A stretch of DNA of 64,000 nt. Source: JAEDHM01 sp964368645. Its GTDB lineage: Bacteria > Bacillota > Clostridia > Christensenellales > CAG-1252. Position 1 is the first letter of the stretch, and each line of letters starts with the position of its first letter. This document shows positions 7,381-16,183 of the stretch, piece by piece. The DNA lies in the NCBI GenBank assembly GCA_964368645.1, contig CAYJBY010000002.1:62001-126000 (forward strand), in the 5' to 3' direction. The translations under genes and the position numbers were made by a program. Below the pieces are notes generated by a model, which did not search any database, was not told the origin of the DNA, and worked only from the letters and a program-made list of their open reading frames with translations.

Positions 7381-8414
7381 TAGTCACCGATATACTTTCT
7401 GCGAAGCTGTCCGCACGCGCCCTCTATGTCGTTGCCCATAGTACGTCTAACCGTAGCCGACATACCAGCCTTGACCAACTCGTCGCAAAACCGCTGTGCC
7501 CCCTTCTTATCAACGCCCTTTAGCCCTCTTTCCTTAACATAGTTAAGAGGAATAAGGTTGATATGCGTGGAAAAGCCCTTTAATAAGGCCGTAAGCTCCT
7601 TAACCTGCTCCGCCCCGTCGTTAAAATCTTTTATCAGCGCGTACTCGAAAACCACTCTTCTGCCTGTAGCCTCAAAATACCGTTTTGCGGCGGGAATAAG
7701 CTGTTCTATCGGATAAGCCTTATTGACAGGCATAATCTTATCGCGCAGTCCGTTGTTAGGCGCGTGTAAGGATATAGTCAAAGTAATATGCAAGTTATCG
7801 GCAATCAATCTGTCTATATTGGGTACCAAACCGCAGGTGGAAAGGGAAATATTGCGTTGCGAGATTCCCAAGCCTTCAGGGGCAGATACTAAATAAAGGA
7901 ATTTAGATACGTTATCGTAATTATCCAAAGGCTCACCACAGCCCATCAGTACTACGTTAGTTACCGCGCGCTGTCCGTTTTCGCCTTTTTCGGTGGAGTT
8001 CACCAAAATCACTTCGGCAAGAATCTGTCCTGCCGTCAAATTGCATATCAAGCCACTTAACCCCGAAGCACAGAAAGCACAGCCCATACGACAACCTGCC
8101 TGCGTTGAAACGCACAGCGTATTACCGTATTTGTACTTCATCAAAACGCCCTCTACCACGTTGCCGTCGCGGTACTTAAAAAGGAATTTCGAAGTGCCGT
8201 CGGACGAGGTTAACTTTTCCACGATTTCCGCAGGCTGACCGACGTAGCCGTCCGCCTCCAGTTTTTCAACAAGAGCCTTGGGTAGCGTTGTAATTTCATT
8301 AAGATTTTTGCCTGCGTAAAGTCCGCGGAAAACCTGTTCCGCTCTGTATTTCGGCACGCCGTACTCGGTCATAATCGCCGTTAGCTCCGTAAGATTAAGG
8401 TCTAATAAATTCAT
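7380..8414 (-). CDS. rlmN: Dual-specificity 23S rRNA/tRNA (adenine-C2) methyltransferase
   Basis: 344-residue radical SAM enzyme that methylates C2 of A2503 in 23S rRNA and A37 in some tRNAs. The 4Fe-4S cysteines are in CRMGCAFC (108-115). The C-terminal GNDIEGACGQLR holds the second catalytic cysteine of the methyl-transfer mechanism. It overlaps rsmB by four bases and touches rsgA. Confidence 0.97.
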   Translation of the reverse strand: MNLLDLNLTELTAIMTEYGVPKYRAEQVFRGLYAGKNLNEITTLPKALVEKLEADGYVGQPAEIVEKLTSSDGTSKFLFKYRDGNVVEGVLMKYKYGNTLCVSTQAGCRMGCAFCASGLSGLICNLTAGQILAEVILVNSTEKGENGQRAVTNVVLMGCGEPLDNYDNVSKFLYLVSAPEGLGISQRNISLSTCGLVPNIDRLIADNLHITLTISLHAPNNGLRDKIMPVNKAYPIEQLIPAAKRYFEATGRRVVFEYALIKDFNDGAEQVKELTALLKGFSTHINLIPLNYVKERGLKGVDKKGAQRFCDELVKAGMSATVRRTMGNDIEGACGQLRRKYIGD

Positions 8415-9646
8415 AGCTTTTCAATGCGGCACATATAAAACCGTTCGCCGCTAAACTCCGAATACACGTTGGCTTCGCTTACTTTTCGGAATTGACTGTC
8501 CGCTAACAGCGCGCCTGTCACGTCCTCATTCTCCTCGCGTAAGGTTGTACAGGTAGAATAGACTAACGCACCGCCCTTTTTCAAATATGCCGCCGCATTG
8601 CTTAAAAGCTTATGCTGAACGGGTATCATCGCGTCAATGTCAGCGGCCTTGCGATGTATGTAGGTATCAGGATTAGCTCCGATAACACCTAGCCCCGAAC
8701 ACGGAGCGTCCACCAATACAAGGTCAAAATCCTCTATCCATTTTTCTCTGAAAACACAACCGTCAGAGGTTAGCGCGGTAATATTGTCCGCTCCTGCCTT
8801 CGACGCGTATTTGCGTATCATAGCGGTGCGCTGCGGATATAACTCCGCTGCCAATACCAAGCTACAGGGAAACAGCTCCGAAAGCAAAACGCTTTTGCCC
8901 CCAGGAGCCGCGCACAGATCCAAAATCTTATAGTTAGCGGTTCTGTTAAAACCGTTGGCAAGTAATTTGCATATTTCCACAGAGCCGTTAGCTTGAACAA
9001 AAACCTTGCCCTTATTAAGCAATACACCCACGTCCGAGGTTTTGCCTATATACGCGCCGTTTTCAGACTTGATATAGCTTATATGGTTATTGTTCAAAAA
9101 GCTATATAACTCCTCCGTAGAAAACTTGCGAGCATTAGCCCTGATATGAGTCATATTCTTACCGCCGGAAAGCATTGCCTCCGCACCGTCGCCGTATTCC
9201 TTGACGTACCTTTCGCAAACCCAAAGCGGTACGCTGTATTGCACAGACCACGCCTCAAGTTTATCCTTAGGAAGGGCAATTTTTTGAGTTGAAAAAGCTC
9301 TTAAAACCGAATTGACAAAGCCTGCGTTTGCGCCCTTACCGATAGCTTTTGTCAGTTCTGCCATCTCGTTGACGGCGGCGTAATCAGGCACGGAATCGCA
9401 GTATTTAATCAAAAACATTCCGATTTTTAGGATAATACGGATAGGCATTTTAGGTCTTTTTTCGCAGAGAAGACCTATCACGTACTCAAATTCGGTATTC
9501 CTTTCCAGCGTACCGCACACTAGCCGCGTTATAAAGCCCTTTTCCGCGCCCAAATCCGTATCGTCCAATAGTACGGTGATATAGGCGTCTTCTGAAAAAA
9601 CTTTTTTCAAAAGCTCGTATGCAATGCCGTAGCTGTTTTTATTCAA
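8411..9646 (-). CDS. rsmB: 16S rRNA (cytosine-967 C5) methyltransferase
   Basis: 411 residues with an N-terminal NusB-like RNA-binding domain (about 1-130) and a Rossmann methyltransferase domain. LDLCAAPGGKSVLL binds SAM, VDAPCSGLG carries the PC motif, and YSTCTT the TC catalytic cysteine. The first codon is TTG with GGAGG about nine bases ahead; no ATG fits better. It overlaps the end of fmt by eight bases and rlmN by four, so the whole segment is tightly coupled. Confidence 0.95.
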   Translation of the reverse strand: MNKNSYGIAYELLKKVFSEDAYITVLLDDTDLGAEKGFITRLVCGTLERNTEFEYVIGLLCEKRPKMPIRIILKIGMFLIKYCDSVPDYAAVNEMAELTKAIGKGANAGFVNSVLRAFSTQKIALPKDKLEAWSVQYSVPLWVCERYVKEYGDGAEAMLSGGKNMTHIRANARKFSTEELYSFLNNNHISYIKSENGAYIGKTSDVGVLLNKGKVFVQANGSVEICKLLANGFNRTANYKILDLCAAPGGKSVLLSELFPCSLVLAAELYPQRTAMIRKYASKAGADNITALTSDGCVFREKWIEDFDLVLVDAPCSGLGVIGANPDTYIHRKAADIDAMIPVQHKLLSNAAAYLKKGGALVYSTCTTLREENEDVTGALLADSQFRKVSEANVYSEFSGERFYMCRIEKL

Positions 9647-10565
9647 AAACCGTGCCCTCCTCTATCGCGTGTCCAACAAGATACGCGTTGGCTGTCATTC
9701 TTTTGCCGCCCTCGGCTTGAATTTCGTCAAGGCTTACCGCGCCGTCTTTAATCTTGACTACAAGACCGCATTTCGCACCTGCTTTCAGCACGGTTCCCGT
9801 CTTCGCCGAGGACGAGTCCTCAACATAGGAAAGAGAGAAAATCTTGAGGATTTTGCCGTTAAGGTGAGTAAAGGCTCCCGGCCAAGGAGACATACCTCTG
9901 ACAAAATTTTTCAGTTCGGCAAAGGTCTTGTCAAAGGAGATTTCTCCCATCTCCTTGGTAAACATTTTGCAAAACGTTGCCTTCGTTTCGTCCTGCTTGG
10001 TATAAGTGACGGTACCGTCCTCGATAGAGTTGACCGCCTCGATTAATGCTTCGCCGCCGATAACCGCCAAGCGGTCGAATAGTTCGCCTGCCGTTTCGTT
10101 CTCGCCAATGGGCGTCACTCTGCTGCAAATAATATCTCCGCTGTCAACCGATAAGGCTGTACGCATTATCGTTACACCGCTTTCCTTTTCGCCGTCTAAT
10201 ACGCATTGCTGTATCGGCGCCGCGCCGCGGTACTTAGGAAGTAATGAGCCGTGGACGTTAATAACGCCGAAACGCGGTATATCCAATATTTCCTGCGAAA
10301 TAATTTGTCCGTAAGCGGCGGTGACCATCAAATCGGGCTTATAGGAACGAAGTATTTCAGCTCCCTCCAGTCTGATTTTCGCGAACTGCAAAACGGGAAT
10401 TCCACACTCTACAGCGTAGCTTTTCACGGGGCAAAAAACACTTTTACCTCTATTGCCCGCCTTATCGGGCTGACAAACAACCGCTACTACGTCGTAGCCG
10501 TTATTAATCAGTGCTTTTAGTGACGGAACCGCGAAATCGGGTGTTCCCAAAAAAATTATTCTCAT
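9639..10565 (-). CDS. fmt: Methionyl-tRNA formyltransferase
   Basis: 308 residues from the ATG at 10565, which overlaps the def stop by one base (TGATG); an in-frame TTG just before it is less likely. The product formylates initiator Met-tRNA using 10-formyl-THF. Motifs: FLGTPDFAVPSL at the N-terminus, HGSLLPKYRGAAPIQ for formyl-donor binding, and a C-terminal tRNA-binding domain beginning near MSPWPGAFT. Paired with def, as in most bacteria. Confidence 0.97.
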   Translation of the reverse strand: MRIIFLGTPDFAVPSLKALINNGYDVVAVVCQPDKAGNRGKSVFCPVKSYAVECGIPVLQFAKIRLEGAEILRSYKPDLMVTAAYGQIISQEILDIPRFGVINVHGSLLPKYRGAAPIQQCVLDGEKESGVTIMRTALSVDSGDIICSRVTPIGENETAGELFDRLAVIGGEALIEAVNSIEDGTVTYTKQDETKATFCKMFTKEMGEISFDKTFAELKNFVRGMSPWPGAFTHLNGKILKIFSLSYVEDSSSAKTGTVLKAGAKCGLVVKIKDGAVSLDEIQAEGGKRMTANAYLVGHAIEEGTVFE

Positions 10566-11035
10566 CAATTATCCTCTTCGCCGTCAGGTGCCGGAACAGC
10601 CTTGTCATAAAACAAAATCCCGTCCAAATGATCCATTTCGTGACAGCATACTCTTGCGTCGTATCCCTCGAAACTACGGGTTATCACGATGCCGTCGCGG
10701 TTTTGAAAACGCAATTTAAGGTGGGTTGTGCGCTTTACGTAACAGCTTTTCCCGGGTACGGACAGACAGCCTTCCTGCAAAATCTCCGTTTCTTCACCCT
10801 TTTCCAAAACCACAGGGTTAATCAGTTCCACGACCTCGCCGTCCGTCATCTCGCAGATTACAAAGCGTTTCAAAAAACCGATTTGAGGAGCCGCCAAGCC
10901 AACGCCGTTCGCCTTGAACATAGTGTCGCACATATCGTCTAATACCTTACCGAGCCGCTTGTTGAACTCGGTGACAGGTCTGGAAATTTTGCGAAGCGTT
11001 TCATCGCCGTCCTTTACTATATCTCTGATTGCCAT
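10565..11035 (-). CDS. def: Peptide deformylase
   Basis: 156-residue metalloenzyme that removes formyl from nascent proteins. All three signature motifs are visible: GVGLAAPQIG, EGCLSVPG (metal cysteine) and CHEMDHLDG (two metal histidines and the catalytic glutamate). A GGAGGAG site precedes the ATG. Eight bases separate it from priA. Confidence 0.97.
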   Translation of the reverse strand: MAIRDIVKDGDETLRKISRPVTEFNKRLGKVLDDMCDTMFKANGVGLAAPQIGFLKRFVICEMTDGEVVELINPVVLEKGEETEILQEGCLSVPGKSCYVKRTTHLKLRFQNRDGIVITRSFEGYDARVCCHEMDHLDGILFYDKAVPAPDGEEDN

Positions 11036-11043
11036 ATCTCCTC

Positions 11044-13248
11044 CTAAATTAAGTTTTGCGGATTCAGCTCCGTTATGACCGAAACGTCGCTGATGCGGAA
11101 TTGTTCCGCCACTCCGTAAATCTGTTGTATAATGTCGTTTTCCTTTTCTCTTTTGATGCGGATAAGCACCTGATAACGGAACTTGCCCTCAAGCCTCGTC
11201 TTCGGCGAACGCATCGCTTGCAAATACACGAACTGGTTTTTTTCCGCTTTCTCGATGTCGCGCAAGCCGTATAGTATATTCTTGGTTACGTTGGCGACCT
11301 TTGCCTCATCCGTTCCCGATAGCAAAACTCTGATTATCTTGGTGAACGGTGGGAACTTAGTAACCTCTCTTACGTTTATTTCCTTCTTATAAAAACCTAA
11401 AAAGTCGTATCTTGAAGCGAAGTAAAACACGTAGTGTTTCGGGGCGTAGGTTTGCAAAACCACCCTACCCGTCAGCTTATCGCGTCCTGCTCTGCCGGCA
11501 ACCTGCGTTACCAGCTGAAACGTCCTCTCTGCGGCGTGGAAATCATCGTAATAAAGACTTAAATCCGCGTCCAAAATACCTACGAAGGTAACTCCCGGGA
11601 AGTCGTGTCCCTTGGCAATCATTTGAGTGCCGACCAGTATGTCGGCTTCCTTCCGTGCGAAGCTTCCGAGAATATCCAAATAACCGTTTTTCCGACGAGT
11701 GGTGTCATTATCCATACGCAAAAAACGGGCTTTAGGAAATAGCTTCATCAGGTCGTCAACCACTTTTTCCGTGCCGTCGCGTCCGTAGCGTATGCTGTCG
11801 CTTCCGCAAACGGGACAGGTTGTCGGAACCGTAAACTGCTTGCCGCAGTAGTGGCATTTCAGCCGATTTTCGTCCTTATGCCAAGTAAGCGAAACGTCGC
11901 AATCACTGCATTTTAAGACGTGTCCGCACTTTTTGCACATCATAAAAGCGGAATAGCCGCGACGATTCAAGAAAACCATAGACTGCTCGCCCTTGTCTAA
12001 GGACTGCTGCAAATTGTTAAGCAATGCGGCAGAGAACATACTGCGGTTGCCGCTTCTTAGCTCCTCACACATATCTACGATTTGGATTTCGGGCATCACG
12101 TTGCCTGTCACCCTGTTTTTCAAGGTAATCAGCTTAAGCTTGCCGTCCATTGCATCTTTGTATGTATCAAGGTCGGGCGTTGCACTGCCAAGCACCAACT
12201 TTGCGTTGTTGTAATTGCGCCTGAACTCGGCAACCTCCGCTGTAAAGTACCGCGGTGTAGATTCGCTGACGTAACTGCTGTCGTGTTCCTCGTCTATTAT
12301 GATAATACCCACGTCCTTTAAGGGCGCGAATACCGCCGAACGGGCGCCGACTGCGATTTTTGCTTCTCCGCGAAGCAGTCTAAGCCACTCGTCAAAGCGT
12401 TCGCCTGTGGATAAGCCGCTATGCAGTAGGGCTACGTTATCGCCGAACCGTCCTCTGAATCGACTCATCATTTGCGGTGTCAAGGATATTTCAGGTACCA
12501 GCATTATCGCCGTTTTGCCCTCGGCAATGACCTTTTCGATGCACTTCATATATACTTCGGTTTTTCCGCTTCCTGTAACGCCGTGTATCAAAAAAGAGCC
12601 TGCGCTGTCTCCGATTACCGTATCTACCGCAACCTGCTGTTCCGCGGTCAAAGTATAAGCCGCCGACGGGGCAACCATATCCTTATACGGACGGCGGTCG
12701 ATTTTTTTGTCATAGGTTAAAATAAAGCCTTTTTCGATTAAAGCCTTAACCGCGGCAGAGCCGAACTCATCGTTCAACGCCGTAACCCATTCTCCCCCCG
12801 ATGCCGCAAGACTTGCGATGATTCCGCGTTGTGCCGCCGCTGTTTTACGACAGCTGTTAAGCATATCGTCAACAGTCCGCTCGTCCGTCAGCATAGCATA
12901 GCTTTTGATAAGTTCCTTAGCCGTGCCGCCACGCAGTTTCGCAGGTATAAAAAGGCGCAACACGTCCACCATACGTAAATTGTAGGCAGATTGCATCCAC
13001 CTCATCAATAAAAGCATTTCTGGACTTATTGCGCGGAAATTATCAAGTTTTCTAAGTACGGGTTTCAGCGTGCCGCTGTAATCGCTGGCATCGGCTATCG
13101 CTACTACGAAACCCTCGGTTTCCTTTTGCTTGCCGAAGCTGACCGCTACTCTGTCGCCTGTCGATACGTTAAGTTCTTCGGGTAAGGCGTAATCGAAAAC
13201 GCGGTCCACCTCGCTATTGGAAATGTCAATTACTACCTTTGCTATCAT
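11044..13248 (-). CDS. priA: Primosomal helicase PriA
   Basis: 734 residues. Restarts collapsed replication forks by loading the replicative helicase. It has an N-terminal DNA-binding domain, Walker A GVTGSGKTEVY, Walker B IIDEEHDSSY, and a zinc module with eight cysteines (CKKCGHVLKCSDC ... CHYCGKQF ... CPVCG). The helicase C lobe carries VGTQMIAKGHDFPGV and QVAGRAGR. It overlaps the coaBC stop by four bases. Confidence 0.97.
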   Translation of the reverse strand: MIAKVVIDISNSEVDRVFDYALPEELNVSTGDRVAVSFGKQKETEGFVVAIADASDYSGTLKPVLRKLDNFRAISPEMLLLMRWMQSAYNLRMVDVLRLFIPAKLRGGTAKELIKSYAMLTDERTVDDMLNSCRKTAAAQRGIIASLAASGGEWVTALNDEFGSAAVKALIEKGFILTYDKKIDRRPYKDMVAPSAAYTLTAEQQVAVDTVIGDSAGSFLIHGVTGSGKTEVYMKCIEKVIAEGKTAIMLVPEISLTPQMMSRFRGRFGDNVALLHSGLSTGERFDEWLRLLRGEAKIAVGARSAVFAPLKDVGIIIIDEEHDSSYVSESTPRYFTAEVAEFRRNYNNAKLVLGSATPDLDTYKDAMDGKLKLITLKNRVTGNVMPEIQIVDMCEELRSGNRSMFSAALLNNLQQSLDKGEQSMVFLNRRGYSAFMMCKKCGHVLKCSDCDVSLTWHKDENRLKCHYCGKQFTVPTTCPVCGSDSIRYGRDGTEKVVDDLMKLFPKARFLRMDNDTTRRKNGYLDILGSFARKEADILVGTQMIAKGHDFPGVTFVGILDADLSLYYDDFHAAERTFQLVTQVAGRAGRDKLTGRVVLQTYAPKHYVFYFASRYDFLGFYKKEINVREVTKFPPFTKIIRVLLSGTDEAKVANVTKNILYGLRDIEKAEKNQFVYLQAMRSPKTRLEGKFRYQVLIRIKREKENDIIQQIYGVAEQFRISDVSVITELNPQNLI

Positions 13249-14420
13249 TTAAGAGTGAGAATCCTGTCCAAAATGATATTGGCTACCTCCGCCTTAGACA
13301 GCTTGGGATAACTCGTTTCATCGTCTGCGGTAATAATGGTAACTATATTGGTATCGGTGTTAAAGCCCGCGCCTTCTAGGGTAACGTCGTTTGCGACCAC
13401 CATATCGGCGTTCTTTTTCACAAGCTTACCCCTTGCGTTGGCTGTTAAATTTTCTGTTTCAGCGGAGAAAATAACCAACCTGCGGTCGCCCTTAATCTCG
13501 CCGACAGCCTTAGCTATGTCGGGTGTTTTTTCCAGTTCAAGAGTTAAGCTGTCAGACTTAATCTTATTATCGAAAACCTTTTTCGGACGGTAATCGGCAG
13601 GTGCCGCCGCTTTGATAATAACGTCGTTGTCCTTAACTCGGTCGATAACGGCGTTGAGCATATCCTCGGTACTGCCTACTCTTATCACGTCGATATAGCT
13701 CGGCACAGGAACTGAGGTTTTGCCTGCGATAAGCGTCACCTTTGCCCCTCTTGCGTAAGCCTCCTCGGCTATTGCAATACCCATTTTACCGCTGCTGTGG
13801 TTGGATAGATACCGCACGCCGTCAATACTCTCTATTGTGGCTCCTGCGGTAACCAAAACGCGCTTACCCTCGTAATCGGGATTGATTTTCAAAAGCTCCA
13901 ACACGTAGGTAACAATCTGTTCGGGCTCGGAAAGCCGCCCCTTGCCCACGTCGCCGCAAGCCAGTCTGCCGCTGTCAGGCTCAACTATCAAAGTGCCTTG
14001 TTCCTTTAACGCTGTTAAGTTCTTTTGGAAAAAGACGTCCTCATACATTCCCGTATTCATCGCAGGACAGACAACCTTGATGCCCTTACACGCCATATAT
14101 GTGGTTGTAAGCATATCATCGGCGATACCCTCGGCAACCTTGCCGATAAAATTCGCAGTTGCAGGTGCGATTAATACCAAATCCGCGGATTTCGCAAGGG
14201 AAATGTGCTGTACCTCATAAGGAAAATCCCGCGCGAACATATCTGTTATCACGCGGTTTTTAGACATCGTTTCAAAGGTCAACGGCGTAACGAATTTGCA
14301 GGCGTTATCCGTCATAACCACAACCACGTCCACTCCTGCTTTGGTAAGCATAGAAACTATGGTCACGGCTTTGTAGGCGGCTATACAGCCTGTTACGCCC
14401 AAAAGCACTCTTTTGCGCAT
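13245..14420 (-). CDS. coaBC: Bifunctional phosphopantothenoylcysteine decarboxylase/synthetase
   Basis: 391 residues. The N-terminal flavoprotein decarboxylase half (CoaC, about 1-185) has GVTGCIAAYKA and the PAMNTGMYE loop. The C-terminal synthetase half (CoaB) has VLVTAGATIESIDGVRYLSNHSSGKMG. Together they perform two middle steps of coenzyme A synthesis; the next enzyme, CoaD, is encoded at 55.8 kb as part of a fusion. AAGGAG precedes the ATG. Confidence 0.97.
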   Translation of the reverse strand: MRKRVLLGVTGCIAAYKAVTIVSMLTKAGVDVVVVMTDNACKFVTPLTFETMSKNRVITDMFARDFPYEVQHISLAKSADLVLIAPATANFIGKVAEGIADDMLTTTYMACKGIKVVCPAMNTGMYEDVFFQKNLTALKEQGTLIVEPDSGRLACGDVGKGRLSEPEQIVTYVLELLKINPDYEGKRVLVTAGATIESIDGVRYLSNHSSGKMGIAIAEEAYARGAKVTLIAGKTSVPVPSYIDVIRVGSTEDMLNAVIDRVKDNDVIIKAAAPADYRPKKVFDNKIKSDSLTLELEKTPDIAKAVGEIKGDRRLVIFSAETENLTANARGKLVKKNADMVVANDVTLEGAGFNTDTNIVTIITADDETSYPKLSKAEVANIILDRILTLK

Positions 14421-14421
14421 T

Positions 14422-14616
14422 TTACTCCTTACTAATCAGTACTTTACCTTCGTAAATCTCTTTTGCGGCTACGCTGATAGCCTTTTCCTTGTCAATGTTC
14501 TCCATATCGGGATTCTGCTGAAGAAGTTGACGCGCTCTCTTGGAAATACCGCAGACCATCATATATCTGCATTCCGTCATCTTGATAAGTTTGTCAATGG
14601 GTGGATCTACTAACAT
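14422..14616 (-). CDS. rpoZ: RNA polymerase omega subunit
   Basis: 64 residues starting MLVDPPIDKLIKMTECRY. This start is preferred over the ATG at 14637 because GGAGG lies nine bases before it. KRARQLL and DKEKAISVAAKEIYEGKV match the omega core. It helps assemble and stabilise the beta' subunit. Position between gmk and coaBC is standard in Firmicutes. Confidence 0.93.
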   Translation of the reverse strand: MLVDPPIDKLIKMTECRYMMVCGISKRARQLLQQNPDMENIDKEKAISVAAKEIYEGKVLISKE

Positions 14617-14633
14617 ATAAATATACCTCCGAT

Positions 14634-15203
14634 TCAAGCTCTTGCTTGAATTACTTTTTTAATAATATCCGCAATCTGATCGGCACAGCCGTCAAGATCC
14701 TCGTTCACTACGCGGTAGTCGTACTTGTCCGCACAGGCGAGCTCAATCTCTGCCTCTGCAAGTCTGCGCCTTAGTTCTTCCTCGCTTTCGCTTCCTCTGC
14801 CGCGGATTCGCCTCTCAAGCTCCTCTGCGGACGGCGGCAAGACGAAAATCAATACCGCGTCGCTAAACTGCTTGCGCACGTTAAACGCGCCCTTAGTATC
14901 TATCTCCAGCAACGCAACACAGCCTTGAGCCTTAAGCCTTTCCAACTCGCTTTTCAGCGTGCCGTAACGGTGTGCGAACGTAGATGCGTACTCCACAAAG
15001 CTATCCGATGCAATCAACGCGTCAAACTCAGCGTCGGTGCGGTAATAATAGTTTACGCCCTCCTGTTCGCCCTCGCGAGGCTTTCGCGTGGTAACGGAAA
15101 CAGTATATCTCAGGTTGGGTATCTTCTTATCCAACAGTTTTTTTACAGTACCCTTTCCGACGCCGGAAGGACCGGAAAGAACCACAATCAGTCCGTCAGT
15201 CAT
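14634..15203 (-). CDS. gmk: Guanylate kinase
   Basis: 189 residues. Phosphorylates GMP to GDP. P-loop LSGPSGVGKGTV at the N-terminus, then SVTTRKPREGEQEGVNYYY for GMP binding and the lid arginines in RRIRGRG. Two bases from yicC. The small remA gene usually found between yicC and gmk in Bacilli is absent. Confidence 0.97.
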   Translation of the reverse strand: MTDGLIVVLSGPSGVGKGTVKKLLDKKIPNLRYTVSVTTRKPREGEQEGVNYYYRTDAEFDALIASDSFVEYASTFAHRYGTLKSELERLKAQGCVALLEIDTKGAFNVRKQFSDAVLIFVLPPSAEELERRIRGRGSESEEELRRRLAEAEIELACADKYDYRVVNEDLDGCADQIADIIKKVIQARA

Positions 15204-15205
15204 AG

Positions 15206-16081
15206 TTATTCGATATTCTGAACCTGCTCTCTAACCTTTTCAATTTCGGTTTTGAGAGCGACAACAACTCTTTGCAACGCTGCAAAGTTGGCTTTTGAAC
15301 CCATCGTATTAGCTTCTCTGTTCATCTCCTGCACCAAGCAGTCAAAGGACTTGCCCATAGGAGTTACATCTGTTAAGTAACGGCGTGCCGCAACAATGTG
15401 AGCTTTCATTCTGGTAAGTTCCTCATCGATACAAGCCTTATCGGTAAAGAACGCTATCTCGTTAAGGAAACGCGCCTCGTCATAGGTCACGTCTGCCAAC
15501 GCCTCGCGGATTCTCTTGGACAAACGCTCCTTATAATCGGCGACCACCGTCGGAGCAAGCTGTTCCGCCTCGGAAGTCAGCTTGGCAATAAGATCTATTT
15601 TAATACTCAAATCTTCTGTAAGCTTCGCGCCTTCCTTGGCTCTAACAACAACAAGACTGTCGCAAGCGGCTGTCAGTGCGGCGGAGGTAAGCTCCAAAAG
15701 TTCGTCCTGAGCCACGTCCTCAGAGGATTGAGTCAGCGCGTCGGGCAAACGAATAATCGCCGAAGCGGTCAAATCGTTAGCAACGCCGAACCGTGCGTTA
15801 AGCTCGTTAGCCATATCGATATACGCGCCCACCACAGGGAGATTGATTGCAAGCCCCGTACTGCCTGCGCGAACGTTCTCGTAATTAAGGTAAACGTCAA
15901 TGTGACCTCTGGCAAACCTAGTGCCTAAGTATTTCCGAACAAAATCCTCGGCAAACAAAAAGCATCTGGGTAACTTGATGGACAAATCCAAAAAACGGTG
16001 ATTAACAGAGCGTAACTCAACGGTCACCTTGCAACCGTCCTTTTCGGATTCTCCTCTGCCGTAGCCTGTCATACTGTTCAT
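15206..16081 (-). CDS. YicC family endoribonuclease
   Basis: 291 residues opening with the hallmark MNSMTGYGRGE and ending in the DUF1732 block (CIDEELTRMKAHI ... GKSFDCLVQEMNREANTMGSKA). YicC/YloC proteins are RNA endonucleases involved in small-RNA and mRNA decay. First gene of the 12-gene operon, with GAGG ahead of the ATG and a clear promoter 20-50 bases upstream. Confidence 0.92.
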   Translation of the reverse strand: MNSMTGYGRGESEKDGCKVTVELRSVNHRFLDLSIKLPRCFLFAEDFVRKYLGTRFARGHIDVYLNYENVRAGSTGLAINLPVVGAYIDMANELNARFGVANDLTASAIIRLPDALTQSSEDVAQDELLELTSAALTAACDSLVVVRAKEGAKLTEDLSIKIDLIAKLTSEAEQLAPTVVADYKERLSKRIREALADVTYDEARFLNEIAFFTDKACIDEELTRMKAHIVAARRYLTDVTPMGKSFDCLVQEMNREANTMGSKANFAALQRVVVALKTEIEKVREQVQNIE

Positions 16082-16101
16082 AACGTACCTCGCAATATAT
16101 G

Positions 16102-16130
16102 ATTATATCATATCAATCGTAAAAATACAA
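16102..16130 (-). promoter_or_regulatory. Promoter of the yicC-thiN operon
   Basis: TTGTAT, 17-base spacer, TATAAT, with a TGA extended -10. The only convincing promoter seen for the 11-kb operon down to thiN. Confidence 0.8.
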
Positions 16131-16183
16131 TATTTTACGCTAATTTTACCCGTCCTAAAGCGGGTTTAGCTAAATAAATCGGG

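Noticed and set aside
16146..16174. Hairpin after ligA as a terminator
   Set aside because: The stem is clear but no T-run follows in either direction.
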